Source: Limnomonas spitsbergensis (taxonomy: Eukaryota > Chlorophyta > Chlorophyceae > Chlamydomonadales). Taken from it: 64,000 nt of DNA. Under the pieces are notes generated by a model. The model did not search any database. It saw only the letters and a list, made by a program, of their open reading frames with translations, and had not been told where the DNA came from. Positions 48,226 to 59,224 of the stretch are shown piece by piece. The translations under genes and the position numbers were made by a program. Numbering within the stretch: position 1 is the first letter of the stretch; each line of letters starts with the position of its first letter. The DNA lies in NCBI GenBank assembly GCA_037349105.1, contig JAYJMM010000037.1, positions 1,550,001-1,614,000 on the forward strand, written 5' to 3'.

Positions 48226-51200
48226 ATTTGCGGGGAGGGCGGGGTAGTCTTGTACACCCAGTTCGAAAGGAGGTGATGATATCGATACTAATTGCAGGGA
48301 CAGAGCGGGTATGCAGCCCTATACACCCAGTTGGAAAGGAGGTGATGATATCGATACTAATTGCAGGGACAGAGCGGGTATGCAGCCCTATACACCCAGT
48401 TGGAAAGGAGGTGATGATATCGATACTAATTGCAGGGACAGAGGGGGTATGCAGCCCTGCACACCCAGTTGGAAAGGAGGTGATGATATCGATACTAATT
48501 GCAGGGACAGAGGGGGTATGCAGCCCTGTACACCCAGTTGGAAAGGAGGTGATGATATCGATACTAATTGCAGGGACAGAGCGGGTATGCAGCCCTGCAC
48601 ACCCAGTTGGAAAGGAGGTGATGATATCGATACTAATTGCAGGGACAGAGCGGGTATGCAGCCCTATACACCCAGTTGGAAAGGAGGTGATGATATCGAT
48701 ACTAATTGCAGGGACAGAGCGGGTATGCAGCCCTATACACCCAGTTGGAAAGGAGGTGATGATATCGATACTAATTGCAGGGACAGAGGGGGTATGCAGC
48801 CCTGCACACCCAGTTGGAAAGGAGGTGATGATATCGATACTAATTGCAGGGACAGAGGGGGTATGCAGCCCTGTACACCCAGTTGGAAAGGAGGTGATGA
48901 TATCGATACTAATTGCAGGGACAGAGCGGGTATGCAGCCCTGCACACCCAGTTGGAAAGGAGGTGATGATATCGATACTAATTGCAGGGACAGAGCGGGT
49001 ATGCAGCCCTATACACCCAGTTGGAAAGGAGGTGATGATATCGATACTAATTGCAGGGACAGAGCGGGTATGCAGCCCTATACACCCAGTTGGAAAGGAG
49101 GTGATGATATCGATACTAATTGCAGGGACAGAGGGGGTATGCAGCCCTGCACACCCAGTTGGAAAGGAGGTGATGATATCGATACTAATTGCAGGGACAG
49201 AGCGGGTATGCAGCCCTATACACCCAGTTGGAAAGGAGGTGATGATATCGATACTAATTGCAGGGACAGAGCGGGTATGCAGCCCTATACACCCAGTTGG
49301 AAAGGAGGTGATGATATCGATACTAATTGCAGGGACAGAGCGGGTATGCAGCCCTATACACCCAGTTGGAAAGGAGGTGATGATATCGATACTAATTGCA
49401 GGGACAGAGCGGGTATGCAGCCCTATACACCCAGTTGGAAAGGAGGTGATGATATCGATACTAATTGCAGGGACAGAGCGGGTATGCAGCCCTATACACC
49501 CAGTTGGAAAGGAGGTGATGATATCGATACTAATTGCAGGGACAGAGCGGGTATGCAGCCCTATACACCCAGTTGGAAAGGAGGTGATGATATCGATACT
49601 AATTGCAGGGACAGAGGGGGTATGCAGCCCTGCACACCCAGTTGGAAAGGAGGTGATGATATCGATACTAATTGCAGGGACAGAGGGGGTATGCAGCCCT
49701 GCACACCCAGTTGGAAAGGAGGTGATGATATCGATACTAATTGCAGGGACAGAGCGGGTATGCAGCCCTATACACCCAGTTGGAAAGGAGGTGATGATAT
49801 CGATACTAATTGCAGGGACAGAGCGGGTATGCAGCCCTATACACCCAGTTGGAAAGGAGGTGATGATATCGATACTAATTGCAGGGACAGAGGGGGTATG
49901 CAGCCCTGCACACCCAGTTGGAAAGGAGGTGATGATATCGATACTAATTGCAGGGACAGAGGGGGTATGCAGCCCTGCACACCCGGTTGGAAAGGAGGTG
50001 ATGATATCGATACTAATTGCAGGGACAGAGCGGGTATGCAGCCCTGCACACCCAGTTGGAAAGGAGGTGATGATATCGATACTAATTGCAGGGACAGAGC
50101 GGGTATGCAGCCCTGTACACCCAGTTGGAAAGGAGGTGATGATATCGATACTAATTGCAGGGACAGAGCGGGTATGCAGCCCTATACACCCAGTTGGAAA
50201 GGAGGTGATGATATCGATACTAATTGCAGGGACAGAGCGGGTATGGAGCCCTATACACCCAGTTGGAAAGGAGGTGATGATATCGATACTAATTGCAGGG
50301 ACAGAGCGGGTATGCAGCCCTATACACCCAGTTGGAAAGGAGGTGATGATATCGATACTAATTGCAGGGACAGAGCGGGTATGCAGCCCTATACACCCAG
50401 TTGGAAAGGAGGTGATGATATCGATACTAATTGCAGGGACAGAGCGGGTATGCAGCCCTATACACCCAGTTGGAAAGGAGGTGATGATATCGATACTAAT
50501 TGCAGGGACAGAGCGGGTATGCAGCCCTATACACCCAGTTGGAAAGGAGGTGATGATATCGATACTAATTGCAGGGACAGAGGGGGTATGCAGCCCTGCA
50601 CACCCAGTTGGAAAGGAGGTGATGATATCGATACTAATTGCAGGGACAGAGGGGGTATGCAGCCCTGCACACCCAGTTGGAAAGGAGGTGATGATATCGA
50701 TACTAATTGCAGGGACAGAGGGGGTATGCAGCCCTATACACCCAGTTGGAAAGGAGGTGATGATATCGATACTAATTGCAGGGACAGAGCGGGTATGCAG
50801 CCCTATACACCCAGTTGGAAAGGAGGTGATGATATCGATACTAATTGCAGGGACAGAGCGGGTATGCAGCCCTGTACACCCAGTCGGAAAGGAGGTGATG
50901 ATATCGATACTAATTGCAGGGACAGAGCGGGTATGCAGCCCTATACACCCAGTTGGAAAGGAGGTGATGATATCGATACTAATTGCAGGGACAGAGGGGG
51001 TATGCAGCCCTGCACACCCAGTTGGAAAGGAGGTGATGATATCGATACTAATTGCAGGGACAGAGGGGGTATGCAGCCCTGCACACCCAGTTGGAAAGGA
51101 GGTGATGATATCGATACTAATTGCAGGGACAGAGCGGGTATGCAGCCCTATACACCCAGTTGGAAAGGAGGTGATGATATCGATACTAATTGCAGGGACA

Positions 51201-51795
51201 GAGCGGGTATGCAGCCCTATACACCCAGTTGGAAAGGAGGTGATGATATCGATACTAATTGCAGGGACAGAGCGGGTATGCAGCCCTGTACACCCAGTTG
51301 GAAAGGAGGTGATGATATCGATACTAATTGCAGGGACAGAGCGGGTATGCAGCCCTATACACCCAGTTGGAAAGGAGGTGATGATATCGATACTAATTGC
51401 AGGGACAGAGCGGGTATGCAGCCCTATACACCCAGTTGGAAAGGAGGTGATGATATCGATACTAATTGCAGGGACAGAGCGGGTATGCAGCCCTGCACAC
51501 CCAGTTGGAAAGGAGGTGATGATATCGATACTAATTGCAGGGACAGAGCGGGTATGCAGCCCTATACACCCAGTTGGAAAGGAGGTGATGATATCGATAC
51601 TAATTGCAGGGACAGAGCGGGTATGCAGCCCTATACACCCAGTTGGAAAGGAGGTGATGATATCGATACTAATTGCAGGGACAGAGGGGGTATGCAGCCC
51701 TATACACCCAGTTGGAAAGGAGGTGATGATATCAATACTAATTGCAGGGACAGAGCGGGTATGCAGCCCTATACACCCAGTTGGAAAGGAGGTCC
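48226..51795 (+). repeat. 69-bp minisatellite, about 51 copies
   Basis: Each unit is GGACAGAGCGGGTATGCAGC CCTATACACCCAGTTGGAAA GGAG followed by gtgatgatatcgatactaat tgcag. Variation is almost confined to GCGGG/GGGGG and TATAC/TGCAC/TGTAC. The first unit is diverged (ATTTGCGGGGAGGGCGGGGT) after a good acceptor (gattgcag), the last breaks off at 51792. A 69-bp period keeps two + frames and one - frame open for over 1190 codons; these are artefacts. Each unit carries a 5'-like (GGAG|gtgatg), a branch-point-like (ctaat) and a 3'-like (ttgcag) splice signal. Confidence 0.95.
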
Positions 51796-51934
51796 TTGTT
51801 TTGGTATACATTGCATGGGGGGACAGTGTTGCACACCCGTTGGAGCAGAGGTGAGGATATGGGTACTAATTGTGGGGAAAAGGGGCCTGGCCCTGTCCAC
51901 CTGATTTACTTTCATTTTCCCAACTTCACTATTG

Positions 51935-52000
51935 GGCACCCACGGGGCCTAGCCTTTTGAGCAGGGCCCAGTGGTACAACGTCATTGACCTGCTTAGGTA
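51935..52000 (+). repeat. Dispersed repeat family 2, copy e
   Basis: GGGCACCCACGGGGCCTAGC CTTTTGAGCAGGGCCCAGTG GTACAACGTCATTGAC: opposite orientation to copies a-d. The A-box-like GGGCCCAGTGG matches 10 of 11 consensus positions. Confidence 0.75.
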
Positions 52001-52764
52001 GGAGGTGATTGCACAGCGCCGTGGCCTGATTCGTCTGCGGATGCATGCGTTTGTCGGCTTTTACTGTTGTTGCCTTTCCGTGAGCTTGATTTTTTTCGGG
52101 CTGCATATGCGCATATTCAATAATTTGATTAGGCATGAAAGGACCCGGAAAGGATCGTTATGTTTACTCTGAACTTGACATGTGTTGGTTAAAATAATAA
52201 CTTAAGCCTGCTCCCTCTTGTTCTCTTATCACCCAGCGAGGGAGGCAAAACAATGACACAGCAATGGGTTCATAAACAGGCTTACCATGAAACTCGAGTC
52301 TTGACAGGCAGTACCTGGATGGATTGGGAGGTTTGACATTCCTTGACAATTGACACGAGTTCTGTGTTTATCTTTCCATCCTCCCCACTTTATCCATCAA
52401 GTTGGTTTCCCTCCCAATCTGGCGATTATGTTACCACGCAGACGAGCACTGCCCAGAGGTCCCCTTTCCCCCCTTTTTCGTTGGTTCTCCACCCCTGGTT
52501 TTCCTGACCATCTGACTGACAATTTTGTTTCTTTCCTCCCAACCGATTACTTGGGCACCCATGCAACCGAGCCGTCCAAGACTCCCAGAAGAGTCCGCAG
52601 GTGAAACGTCATCGACATATTTAAGAAACCACCAACAAGATGTCATCAGCACGGTACTTGACGCCCATGTCAGCCTATGGCCGGGGTGGGCTACTGGGTT
52701 GGAATGAGCACAGCATCCTTCTCTCATTCGGGCAGCGTAATACCTATAGTTTATTTTTCTCTCG

Positions 52765-52830
52765 ACCAGACAGACTGGTGCCCACGAGAGTCTTTTTATC
52801 ATGGCCCAGCGGCGTAACGTCATTTACACA
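52765..52830 (+). repeat. Dispersed repeat family 2, copy f
   Basis: Contains TGGCCCAGCGG at 52802-52812, a perfect match to the pol III A-box consensus TRGCNNAGYGG, then CGTAACGTCATTTACAC. A B-box-like GGTTC...GAACC lies about 30 bp on. Confidence 0.6.
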
Positions 52831-53002
52831 CCGATGTCTCAGGTTCAGGGATAGAACCCGCCAAACGATCCGCTCTCTTCCCCTCTCCAGATCGCCGGGT
52901 TCCATGTCCCTGCACCCCTCACATAGTTGGGGGGGATGGCTGTACTATGGTCCAGGCTGTGCGTGGTAGCTGTAATTGAGCTTAATCACTCCCTACCGGC
53001 CC

Positions 53003-53040
53003 TAAAAGGCCGAGCGTTTAGCAGGGCCCAGCGGGTATGC
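53003..53040 (+). repeat. Dispersed repeat family 2, copy g (partial)
   Basis: AAAAGGCCGAGCGTTTAGCA GGGCCCAGCGGG. Confidence 0.65.
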
Positions 53041-53699
53041 ATTGTGCAATTTTTGTGAAAATTTTGAAGTTTTTACAGTCCAACAGAGCATCACAATTGA
53101 TGCATGGGACATGTTCTCAACCTCAAGTTCCCACATCCTAGAAGGACAACATTCATGCATGAAATCAAAGCGCAGCAATCGGGGCAAAAATCGAAGACCG
53201 TGTCAATTCTAGATGTTGCGCCGTAGCCATTACCTGCTGCACTGCAGCCAGCAGAGGTGTTGCACTGAGGCTATAACTTGTGATACAACTGACAAGACGG
53301 TTGCCAACAGCCACCAATAAGCTATGACGCTGTTGTTCCCTACAACGCAATCGAGTTCTTTAACTTCTTCAAAACAGCGAAAGCTGTCAACATGTGACTT
53401 AAGTAAGCAGGTCCAAGGATAGGGTACACCCTCTCAGATTTTCAGTTACTGTATACGAGTAAAAAGACGGCTGGCCGGCATAAAGAATACTGTCCAGGGC
53501 AGTGGACAGGCGGGGCAGTCAGCTTTGTTTATTTTACTATGCGACAAATGACCTTTTGTAAGCCACTAGGCAGCTACCGCCAACGGCCTTGCCGAAAGAC
53601 ATGCAAAAACTTGAGCGGCCCGCCAAACAGCCATGCTAATAGGGACAAAAACTTGACCAACATACCGCCAACGGCGCGAGCAAAACAGAGCTTGCTGCA

Positions 53700-53960
53700 C
53701 TGTTAATCCCCTTGGCAGTGGGCTGCACAATGCCCGTGCTGCACGATGCCGGGCCTGCCTCTGGCATGTCATGTTGGGCCTGCCCCTGCCCATTGATGTT
53801 GGGCCTGCCCGTGCTTGTTCATGCTGGACACGCCCCCTCAATTTAAGGCTGGGCATACCCGTCTTGGCTGACTATGGGCATGCCCCACTTTCCTGATGTT
53901 GGGCATGCCCATCTCAATTGCCGTTGGGCATGCCCTGTCATATCATGCTGGGCATATCCT
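53700..53960. repeat. Imperfect 30-bp repeat TTGGGCATGCCC
   Basis: About nine units of GTTGGGCATGCCC(C/T) with 15-20 bp spacers; the core is palindromic (GGGCATGCCC). Confidence 0.85.
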
Positions 53961-54299
53961 CGTCACCGTTGGAAGCATGGAGGCTGGTCCACTGAGGCAG
54001 CCTGTTGAGGCGGATACCGCTGCTTGGATCCAGACACATGTCACTGTCGGATCTGCAAGTAAAGAGGTCGACAACGTCGGGGGGTAAGAGGGGGTGAAAG
54101 AGATAAAAGTAATGAAGGCGGTAAACCCGGTAAACGAGGTCAAGGCAGTGAAAGAGGTGAAATGATCAAGCCGGTAAACCCGGTAAACGAGGCTTCAGAG
54201 ATGGAGAGAGTATCTGACCCTTCATATCCAGCTAAAGGGTTTAGGGTTTAAGGCTTAGGGGCTACTTAACCCTTAAGCCTAAGAGGTGGAGAGAGAAGC

Positions 54300-54606
54300 C
54301 AACCCTTGACAGCCGTCTGACAGCTTCCCATATCCATTAGAGCCAGATAGTTTACCCCACAGCTTCCTTTCTCCAGCACAAACAACTTCCCCACAGCTTC
54401 CCACATCCAGACAGTCGGTTGGTCAAAACTACCAAGGGGCAGCTTCTTATCAGGTTCTCACGTTCGGTAGAGGCAGCTTCCTCACAGCTTCACGAGTCCT
54501 GACCCACCTCCTGCACTTGCGCTGCCTGCCTTCAGCCGAGGCTGGGCTGTCCGGCCGCGCCCCACCTTCAGATGCAATCAAGCCGTCTGCCGCACCCTCC
54601 GGGGTG
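54300..54606 (-). CDS. Probable exon 54462-54606 of the minus-strand gene, with duplicated donor region
   Basis: On the minus strand: acceptor gccgtggcag, then TPEGAADGLIASEGGARPDS and RQRKCRRWVRTREAVRKLPL, ending CGAAC|gtgaga. The exon end (GAAGCTGTGAGGAAGCTGCC) recurs in the intron (54300-54430) as GGAAGCTGTGGGG copies. Basic, no known domain. Its phase does not directly join exon 55244-55382, so an exon may be missing or one is wrong. Confidence 0.4.
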
Positions 54607-55112
54607 CTGCCACGGCCGGGATGACGGGCGATGCCTGACATGGTGGAGCGATGCATCACTCGCATCAAAGGGACTGCAGAGGGGAAGGTTCAAAAGCAGA
54701 GGGGGATGGGGGCAGAGGCAAAGGTGGGAGGGGGAAGATTGGAGCGGCTGGGATCATGCATGTTGCCTGACCCGGTGGTGCGATGCATTACGCACAATCA
54801 CGGGTCTGCTGAGACACAGGTAGAGGCGGAGGCAGGTGGGAACAGGTCCGGGAATGGCTGGTGAAATGATGCATCGCATGACGGATCAACAGGCCGCACA
54901 GGGCGCCTCCATCCTCCTCCCTCTGCCCTCCTCCCCTCTTGCTCAGCTTCGAATCTCAAGAGCATGCAGAGCTGCTGTCTGCCATGCCTTCACCTACTGA
55001 AGTTCTAAACAACATGGCTCAAGCTGGGATTTGAATGAACGAACAGCATTTGTGTGAGTATGACAGTCGACCAGCCCCTATCTCCGTCAGGACCTGCATG
55101 ACTTGCAACTGA

Positions 55113-55193
55113 AAGAAAGCAAGCTACGCCCCGTGGGGGGCGTGAGCGTAAAGGAAACAGCGCAGCCTGGGTCGAAGCCACATCCGCGCCGTT
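55113..55193 (+). mobile_element. Short SINE-like element, copy 6
   Basis: Complete element with a 12-bp direct repeat ACTTGCAACTGA at 55101-55112 and 55194-55205, the clearest proof that this family inserts as a unit. It sits in the minus-strand gene just downstream of exon 55244. Confidence 0.9.
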
Positions 55194-55243
55194 ACTTGCA
55201 ACTGACTAATCCTAGACCACCATGACCAAGGCCCCCCCCTCAC

Positions 55244-55382
55244 CGCTGTTGCCGCTGAATGGCAGCCCTGAGGCCTGCAGGCCGGTCATCCAGGTGTGCG
55301 CCTCAGCGTACATCTCGTAGTCGCGCGTGTATACCTCCACTTGAGTGACCGACCATCCGCTCATGAAATGGTCAGCAGGGGA
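55244..55382 (-). CDS. Exon of an unrecognised minus-strand gene
   Basis: Minus-strand acceptor gtgtgttgcag and donor AGC G|gtgagg bound 139 nt encoding SPADHFMSGWSVTQVEVYTR, DYEMYAEAHTWMTGLQASGL and PFSGNS. Even composition and flanking splice sites make this one of the best exons in the 52-64 kb part. Function unknown. Confidence 0.65.
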
Positions 55383-56035
55383 CTGCAACACACACCGGGC
55401 AGCGTGAAAGGTGAGAGAGGGGGTAGGGTGATGTAGCGCTCATGACCGGGTTATGCGGGTGAATGGGACACACACCGGGCAGCGTCAAAGGGGAGAGAGG
55501 GGGCAGGGTGATGTAGCGCTCATGACCGGGTTATGCGGGTGAATGGGACACACACCGGGCAGCATCAAAGGGGGGCTGGGGGCAGTGTGATGTAGCGCTC
55601 ATGATTGGGTTGGCGGGTGAATGAGACACACACCGGGCAGCATCAAAGGGGCGAGAGGGGGCAGGGTGATGTAGCGCTCATGACCGGGTTGGCGGGTGAA
55701 TGGGACACACACCGGGCAGCATCAAAGAGGAGAGAAGGGGCAGGGTGATGTAGCGCTCATGCCCAGGTTGGCGGGTGAATGGGACACACACCAGCAGCAT
55801 CAAAGGGGGGCAGGGGGCAGGGTGATGTAGCGCTCATGGTCGGGCTGGCGGGTGAATGGGACACACACCGGGCAGCATCAAAGGGGAGAGAGGGGGCAGG
55901 GTGATGTAGCGCTCATGGCCGGGTTGGCGGGTGAATGGGACACACACCGGGCAGCGTCAAAGGGGAGAGAGGGGGCAGGGTGATGTAGCGCTCATGACCG
56001 GGTTGGCGGGTGAACGGGACACACACCGGGCAGCA
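55383..56035 (-). repeat. About 79-bp tandem repeat next to exon 55244
   Basis: Eight units with ACACACCGGGCAGC, GGGTGATGTAGCGCTCATGA and CGGGTGAATGGGA. Read on the minus strand, each has GGTGTGTGT...GTCATGAGCG, resembling the exon's acceptor and first bases (GTGTGTTGCAG...TTCATGAGCGG). Confidence 0.9.
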
Positions 56036-56629
56036 CTGTCGGGGGGGCAGGTAGCAGGCTAGTAAAGCTTTGGGCCTTTGACTTGGATTGTTGGGTAGGA
56101 GGTCGTGTAGATGCGCTCACTGGTCTGCTGAAGATTGCAATATACAGCTTCATGGGCGACGGGGGTTCAGATAGGAACCTGGTGAGGTTAAAGGTTTAGG
56201 GTTTTTGACTTCACGCGGTTGGGTGGGGTTGTGTAGATGCGCTCACTCGTGTGCGGAAGACTGACAACACACACTGTGCAGCATCAGGGAGGGGGAGGGT
56301 CAGCTGACAAGGTTTCAGGTCTTTACTTTTTCCTCGCGGCCTGGTTGGCGGGAGAATGCGAGTACACCCCGTGCAGCATCAGTGGCTGTATCAGAGTCAG
56401 GGTTTAAGGTGGAGGGCATCAGTGTCAAAGGCAGGGTTACGTAAAAGTCTTACTTTGAGCTAGTCAGCTTTGAAGCGCTTCGGTGGACAAAGGATTTCAC
56501 GTCTTTGACATTTGGGTGCAAGTGGTAGAGTGGCATCATGATATCCCCGCAATACCTTAGCGTGTTCCTCAAAATGAGCCAACCGTCCGTCAAGCCTGCA
56601 ATCATGATCCCTTCCACTTGTATTAAATT
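56036..56629. other. Decayed continuation of the repeat and intron
   Basis: Further diverged pieces (GTGTAGATGCGCTCACTxGT, ACACxCxGTGCAGCATCA) show the 79-bp array continuing in older form. No exon supported. Confidence 0.5.
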
Positions 56630-56641
56630 GAACGGCTGTAA

Positions 56642-56727
56642 GAAAGAAAGAAAGCTACGCCCTGTGGGGGGCGTGAGAGTTAAGGAAACAGCGCAGCCTG
56701 GACCGGAGCCACATCCGCGCCGTTACC
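56642..56727 (+). mobile_element. Short SINE-like element, copy 7
   Basis: Full-length, flanked by the perfect 12-bp repeat GAACGGCTGTAA at 56630-56641 and 56728-56739. Confidence 0.9.
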
Positions 56728-56869
56728 GAACGGCTGTAAACCTGTCTCGACAACCCATTGCAATGTGCTACAAGGTTACGAGGCAGGATACGGGGCAGGA
56801 TTCAAAAGTGAGCACAAAGTGTTTACAAGTGGTTGAAAGAGGTTTGAAAGAGGTCTCTGCACTCTCTCT

Positions 56870-57060
56870 CCCTCCTATCCCTCTCACTCCTTCCCCTCCC
56901 TTCCGTTCTTCCCCTCTTTAACCCTCCCTACCCCTACCCTCCTCACCCTTCAACTATTTTCCTCCTCCTCTATCCCCCTCACCTCTCTCCTCCCCACTTC
57001 CCCTCTCCCCTCTCTCCCCCCTCTCTTCCCCTCCCCCCCCCCCCCCCCTCTCCACTGCCC
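56870..57060. repeat. Pyrimidine tract
   Basis: Nearly 190 bp of C/T-rich sequence, including runs of CCCCCCCC. Confidence 0.85.
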
Positions 57061-57105
57061 ACCTGCTCAAATGTACCAGCTGGCATCAAGGCTGCTCTTG
57101 TTACG

Positions 57106-57161
57106 TTAGGAGGCTCCCCGGCAGGTAGGCACAGAAAGGAAAGACCTTTCGCGAGCTGACC
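57106..57161 (-). CDS. Possible short exon of the minus-strand gene
   Basis: Minus-strand acceptor ctcgccttgcag then VSSRKVFPFCAYLPGSLL and CTAAC|gtaaca. Good acceptor but short and unsupported otherwise. Confidence 0.25.
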
Positions 57162-57169
57162 TGCAAGGC

Positions 57170-57345
57170 GAGTGGGAAGCAGGCGCAGCGTTCAGCCCGC
57201 AGGCAGGGGGTGGTGTCAAGAGGGAGCTCCTGACCCTGAACTGTGAACCCTCAGGCAAGAATTCATGTCAAGAGGGAGCTCCTAATCCCAAACCCTTAAC
57301 CCTCAGGCAGGGGGGTCATGTCAAGAGGGAACTCCACTTGGGCAG
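57170..57345. repeat. Three copies of CAGGCA(G/A)G...GTCAAGAGGGAGCTCC
   Basis: Units of 55-65 bp with TGTCAAGAGGGAGCTCCT and CCTCAGGCA. Confidence 0.85.
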
Positions 57346-57483
57346 CAATTCTTTTTTCGGCTACGCCTCCGATGTTGGCAGGCCGCCCTGCGGCCACCAA
57401 GGCCTGATTGAAATGAATGTTGGACCGGCCTACAACTGGTGGCCACAGCAGCATGGCTGACCACAAATGGGGCCTCCGGAAAG
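57336..57483 (-). repeat. Dispersed repeat family 3, - copy
   Basis: Reverse complement of the copy at 45985-46125, including GGCCACCAGTTGTAGGCCGG and GTAGCCGAAAAAAGAATTGC. Confidence 0.75.
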
Positions 57484-57527
57484 AGGTAGAGTGTGGCGGA
57501 TATGCAGAGCAGCCACGAGAAAGATGT

Positions 57528-57925
57528 ACACCGTACACTGGGCTGCAAGGCTAGAGGGTGGTGGACAGTCTGGACGAGCGGCCTGGTGCCTCGCCCCTCC
57601 CCCCCCCCTCCTCCCCACCACTGGTACAGGATCCCTTCCGACCAACCTATAACAAGCCCCCCCCTCCTCCCCCTGTACACTGGGCTGCCAAGCTAGAGGG
57701 TGGTGGACAGTCTGGACGAGCGGCCTGGTGCCTCGCCCCTCCCTCCCCCTCCTCCCCACCACTGGTACAGGATCCCTTCCGACCAACCTATAACAAGCCC
57801 CCCCTCCTCCCCCTGTACACTGGGCTGCCAAGCTAGAGGGTGGTGGACAGTCTGGACGAATGTTGTTGTTGTAACCAAGTTGACGCAACCATCCACAGCC
57901 TTTTGCGAAAGGCCTAGGCAGAGCA
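57528..57925. repeat. About 137-bp tandem repeat, 2.3 copies
   Basis: TGTACACTGGGCTGCCAAGC, TAGAGGGTGGTGGACAGTCT, GGATCCCTTCCGACCAACCT. Relatives occur at 62080-62360. The end (GTTGACGCAACC to GGCAGAGCAAACCGG) also matches 45170-45225. Confidence 0.85.
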
Positions 57926-58279
57926 AACCGGAAAAGTCTTATGAGCGTTTTTAGGGTTTAGGGTTAAGAGGGAACCTAGAACCAGGGGAACCCTTGCCTA
58001 GAAGTTGCAGGGGAAAGGCAGAAAGAATAATCGAAAAGCCAACGAGGGCGCGCACAAGACGCAGACAGGACTGACAGGCACTCACAAAGAACTCACGAAG
58101 AAGGAAAGCACGGCAGGTTGGTTATCCAAGGTAAAGTATTTCATGGCTCCAGCTAAAAAGAGCCCCCAGACCCTGCATGCGTGAATGCATGACATGACCA
58201 GCGGGACAAAATCTATGGGTGCCGCAAGTCCAAAATTTAAAGTCTCCCCCTCCTTGGCATCCTCTTTATCACCGTCCTT

Positions 58280-58340
58280 TTTTGCGCCTCAAAGAGGCGT
58301 TTTGCCATGAAGGGGCGTTTTGCCATGAAGGGGCGTTTTG
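58280..58340. repeat. GGGGCGTTTTGCCATGAA short repeat
   Basis: Three copies of an 18-bp unit. Confidence 0.85.
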
Positions 58341-58589
58341 CTAGAAAATGGCATTTTGACAACTTCCTGCTTTGCGCCCTTTGGCCAACGTTCTCCTCTC
58401 AGCTTCCCCATTGCCAATAAGAAGGTCAAGCCTGAAGCTTGGTACCGTTCCTCAAAGACTGCATGCGCCCCCCCGCCTCCTGCCATATGGCGCACACGCA
58501 TAATGCCCTGTTCACACCTACTGCTGATAGACCGTTCACACATTTTGTTCGTAGACTGCAAACAAAAACAGTTCCTCTCTGTGAAGGCC

Positions 58590-58850
58590 GCACCTGGCGA
58601 AAACGTCTCATCCAGTGAAATCATGGACGAGCATGAGGCCCCCCCTGTACCGCCCGCCTGCACCATCCTAACAGGTCCGCACCTGGTTTAGGGTTTAGAA
58701 TTAAGGTTCAGGGAAGCCTAAACCCGCCTGCATTATCCTAACAGGTCCGCACCTGGTGAAGAAGGTTCATCCAATATCATCATAGACGAGCAAGATACGC
58801 CTCCTGCACCGCCTGCCCGCACCGCTGCCGCTGCCGCTGCGGGCGGAAGT
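58590..58850. repeat. Duplicated exon-like segment
   Basis: GCACCTGGCGAAAACGTCTC to CCGCCCGCCTGCAC and GCACCTGGTGAAGAAGGTTC to CCGCCTGCCCGCAC are two diverged copies of a roughly 110-bp segment about 150 bp apart. Both strands have short open frames across it; I cannot say which, if either, is coding. Confidence 0.55.
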
Positions 58851-59224
58851 AGGTCAACCACCATGGTTGCATCAAAGCTGCCGGGCGGATTGCATGAGCT
58901 GCATGGACAAACGTGACATGTTGCTTAAGCCGCATGGACAAACATAACATGTCAGCATGTCATGTCCGAAGCCATGCCGCATCAACACAAAAGTCCCATC
59001 GCGATATCCATTTATAGCTTATCACATTTTTTAATAGGAACTGTGCACAACCGGAATGTATACATACATATATCAAGTGTGCCCTTTCTATTCTTGAAGA
59101 GTGCACCGACAAGGGTGACCTGAGGTCCCCCCCTTTCACCCCAGGCTCTTCATGCAACTCCTACCAAACCCTCAGCTGCTGCCCAACACCATGAGACACC
59201 AACGGACCCCGTGCCTGCTGAACC

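Larger units (their letters stand above)
52000..54460. other. Mostly unassigned sequence between the 69-bp array and the minus-strand gene
   Basis: Apart from copies of dispersed family 2 (about 52765-52830 and 53003-53040) and GGGCATGCCC repeats (53700-53960), I see no exon with good signals. Short Pro/Ser-rich frames at 52350-52970 lack splice context. Confidence 0.5.

Noticed and set aside
48129..51904. Two + frames of about 1200-1240 codons and a 1211-codon minus frame
   Set aside because: All come from a 69-bp period (multiple of three) with no stop in the unit. The three frames are equally open and have no independent coding signal.
58338..58691. + strand frame of 117 codons (and 125-codon minus frame 58289-58666)
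   Set aside because: Both strands are open over a duplicated segment; neither has convincing splice sites that match neighbouring exons in phase, so no gene is claimed.
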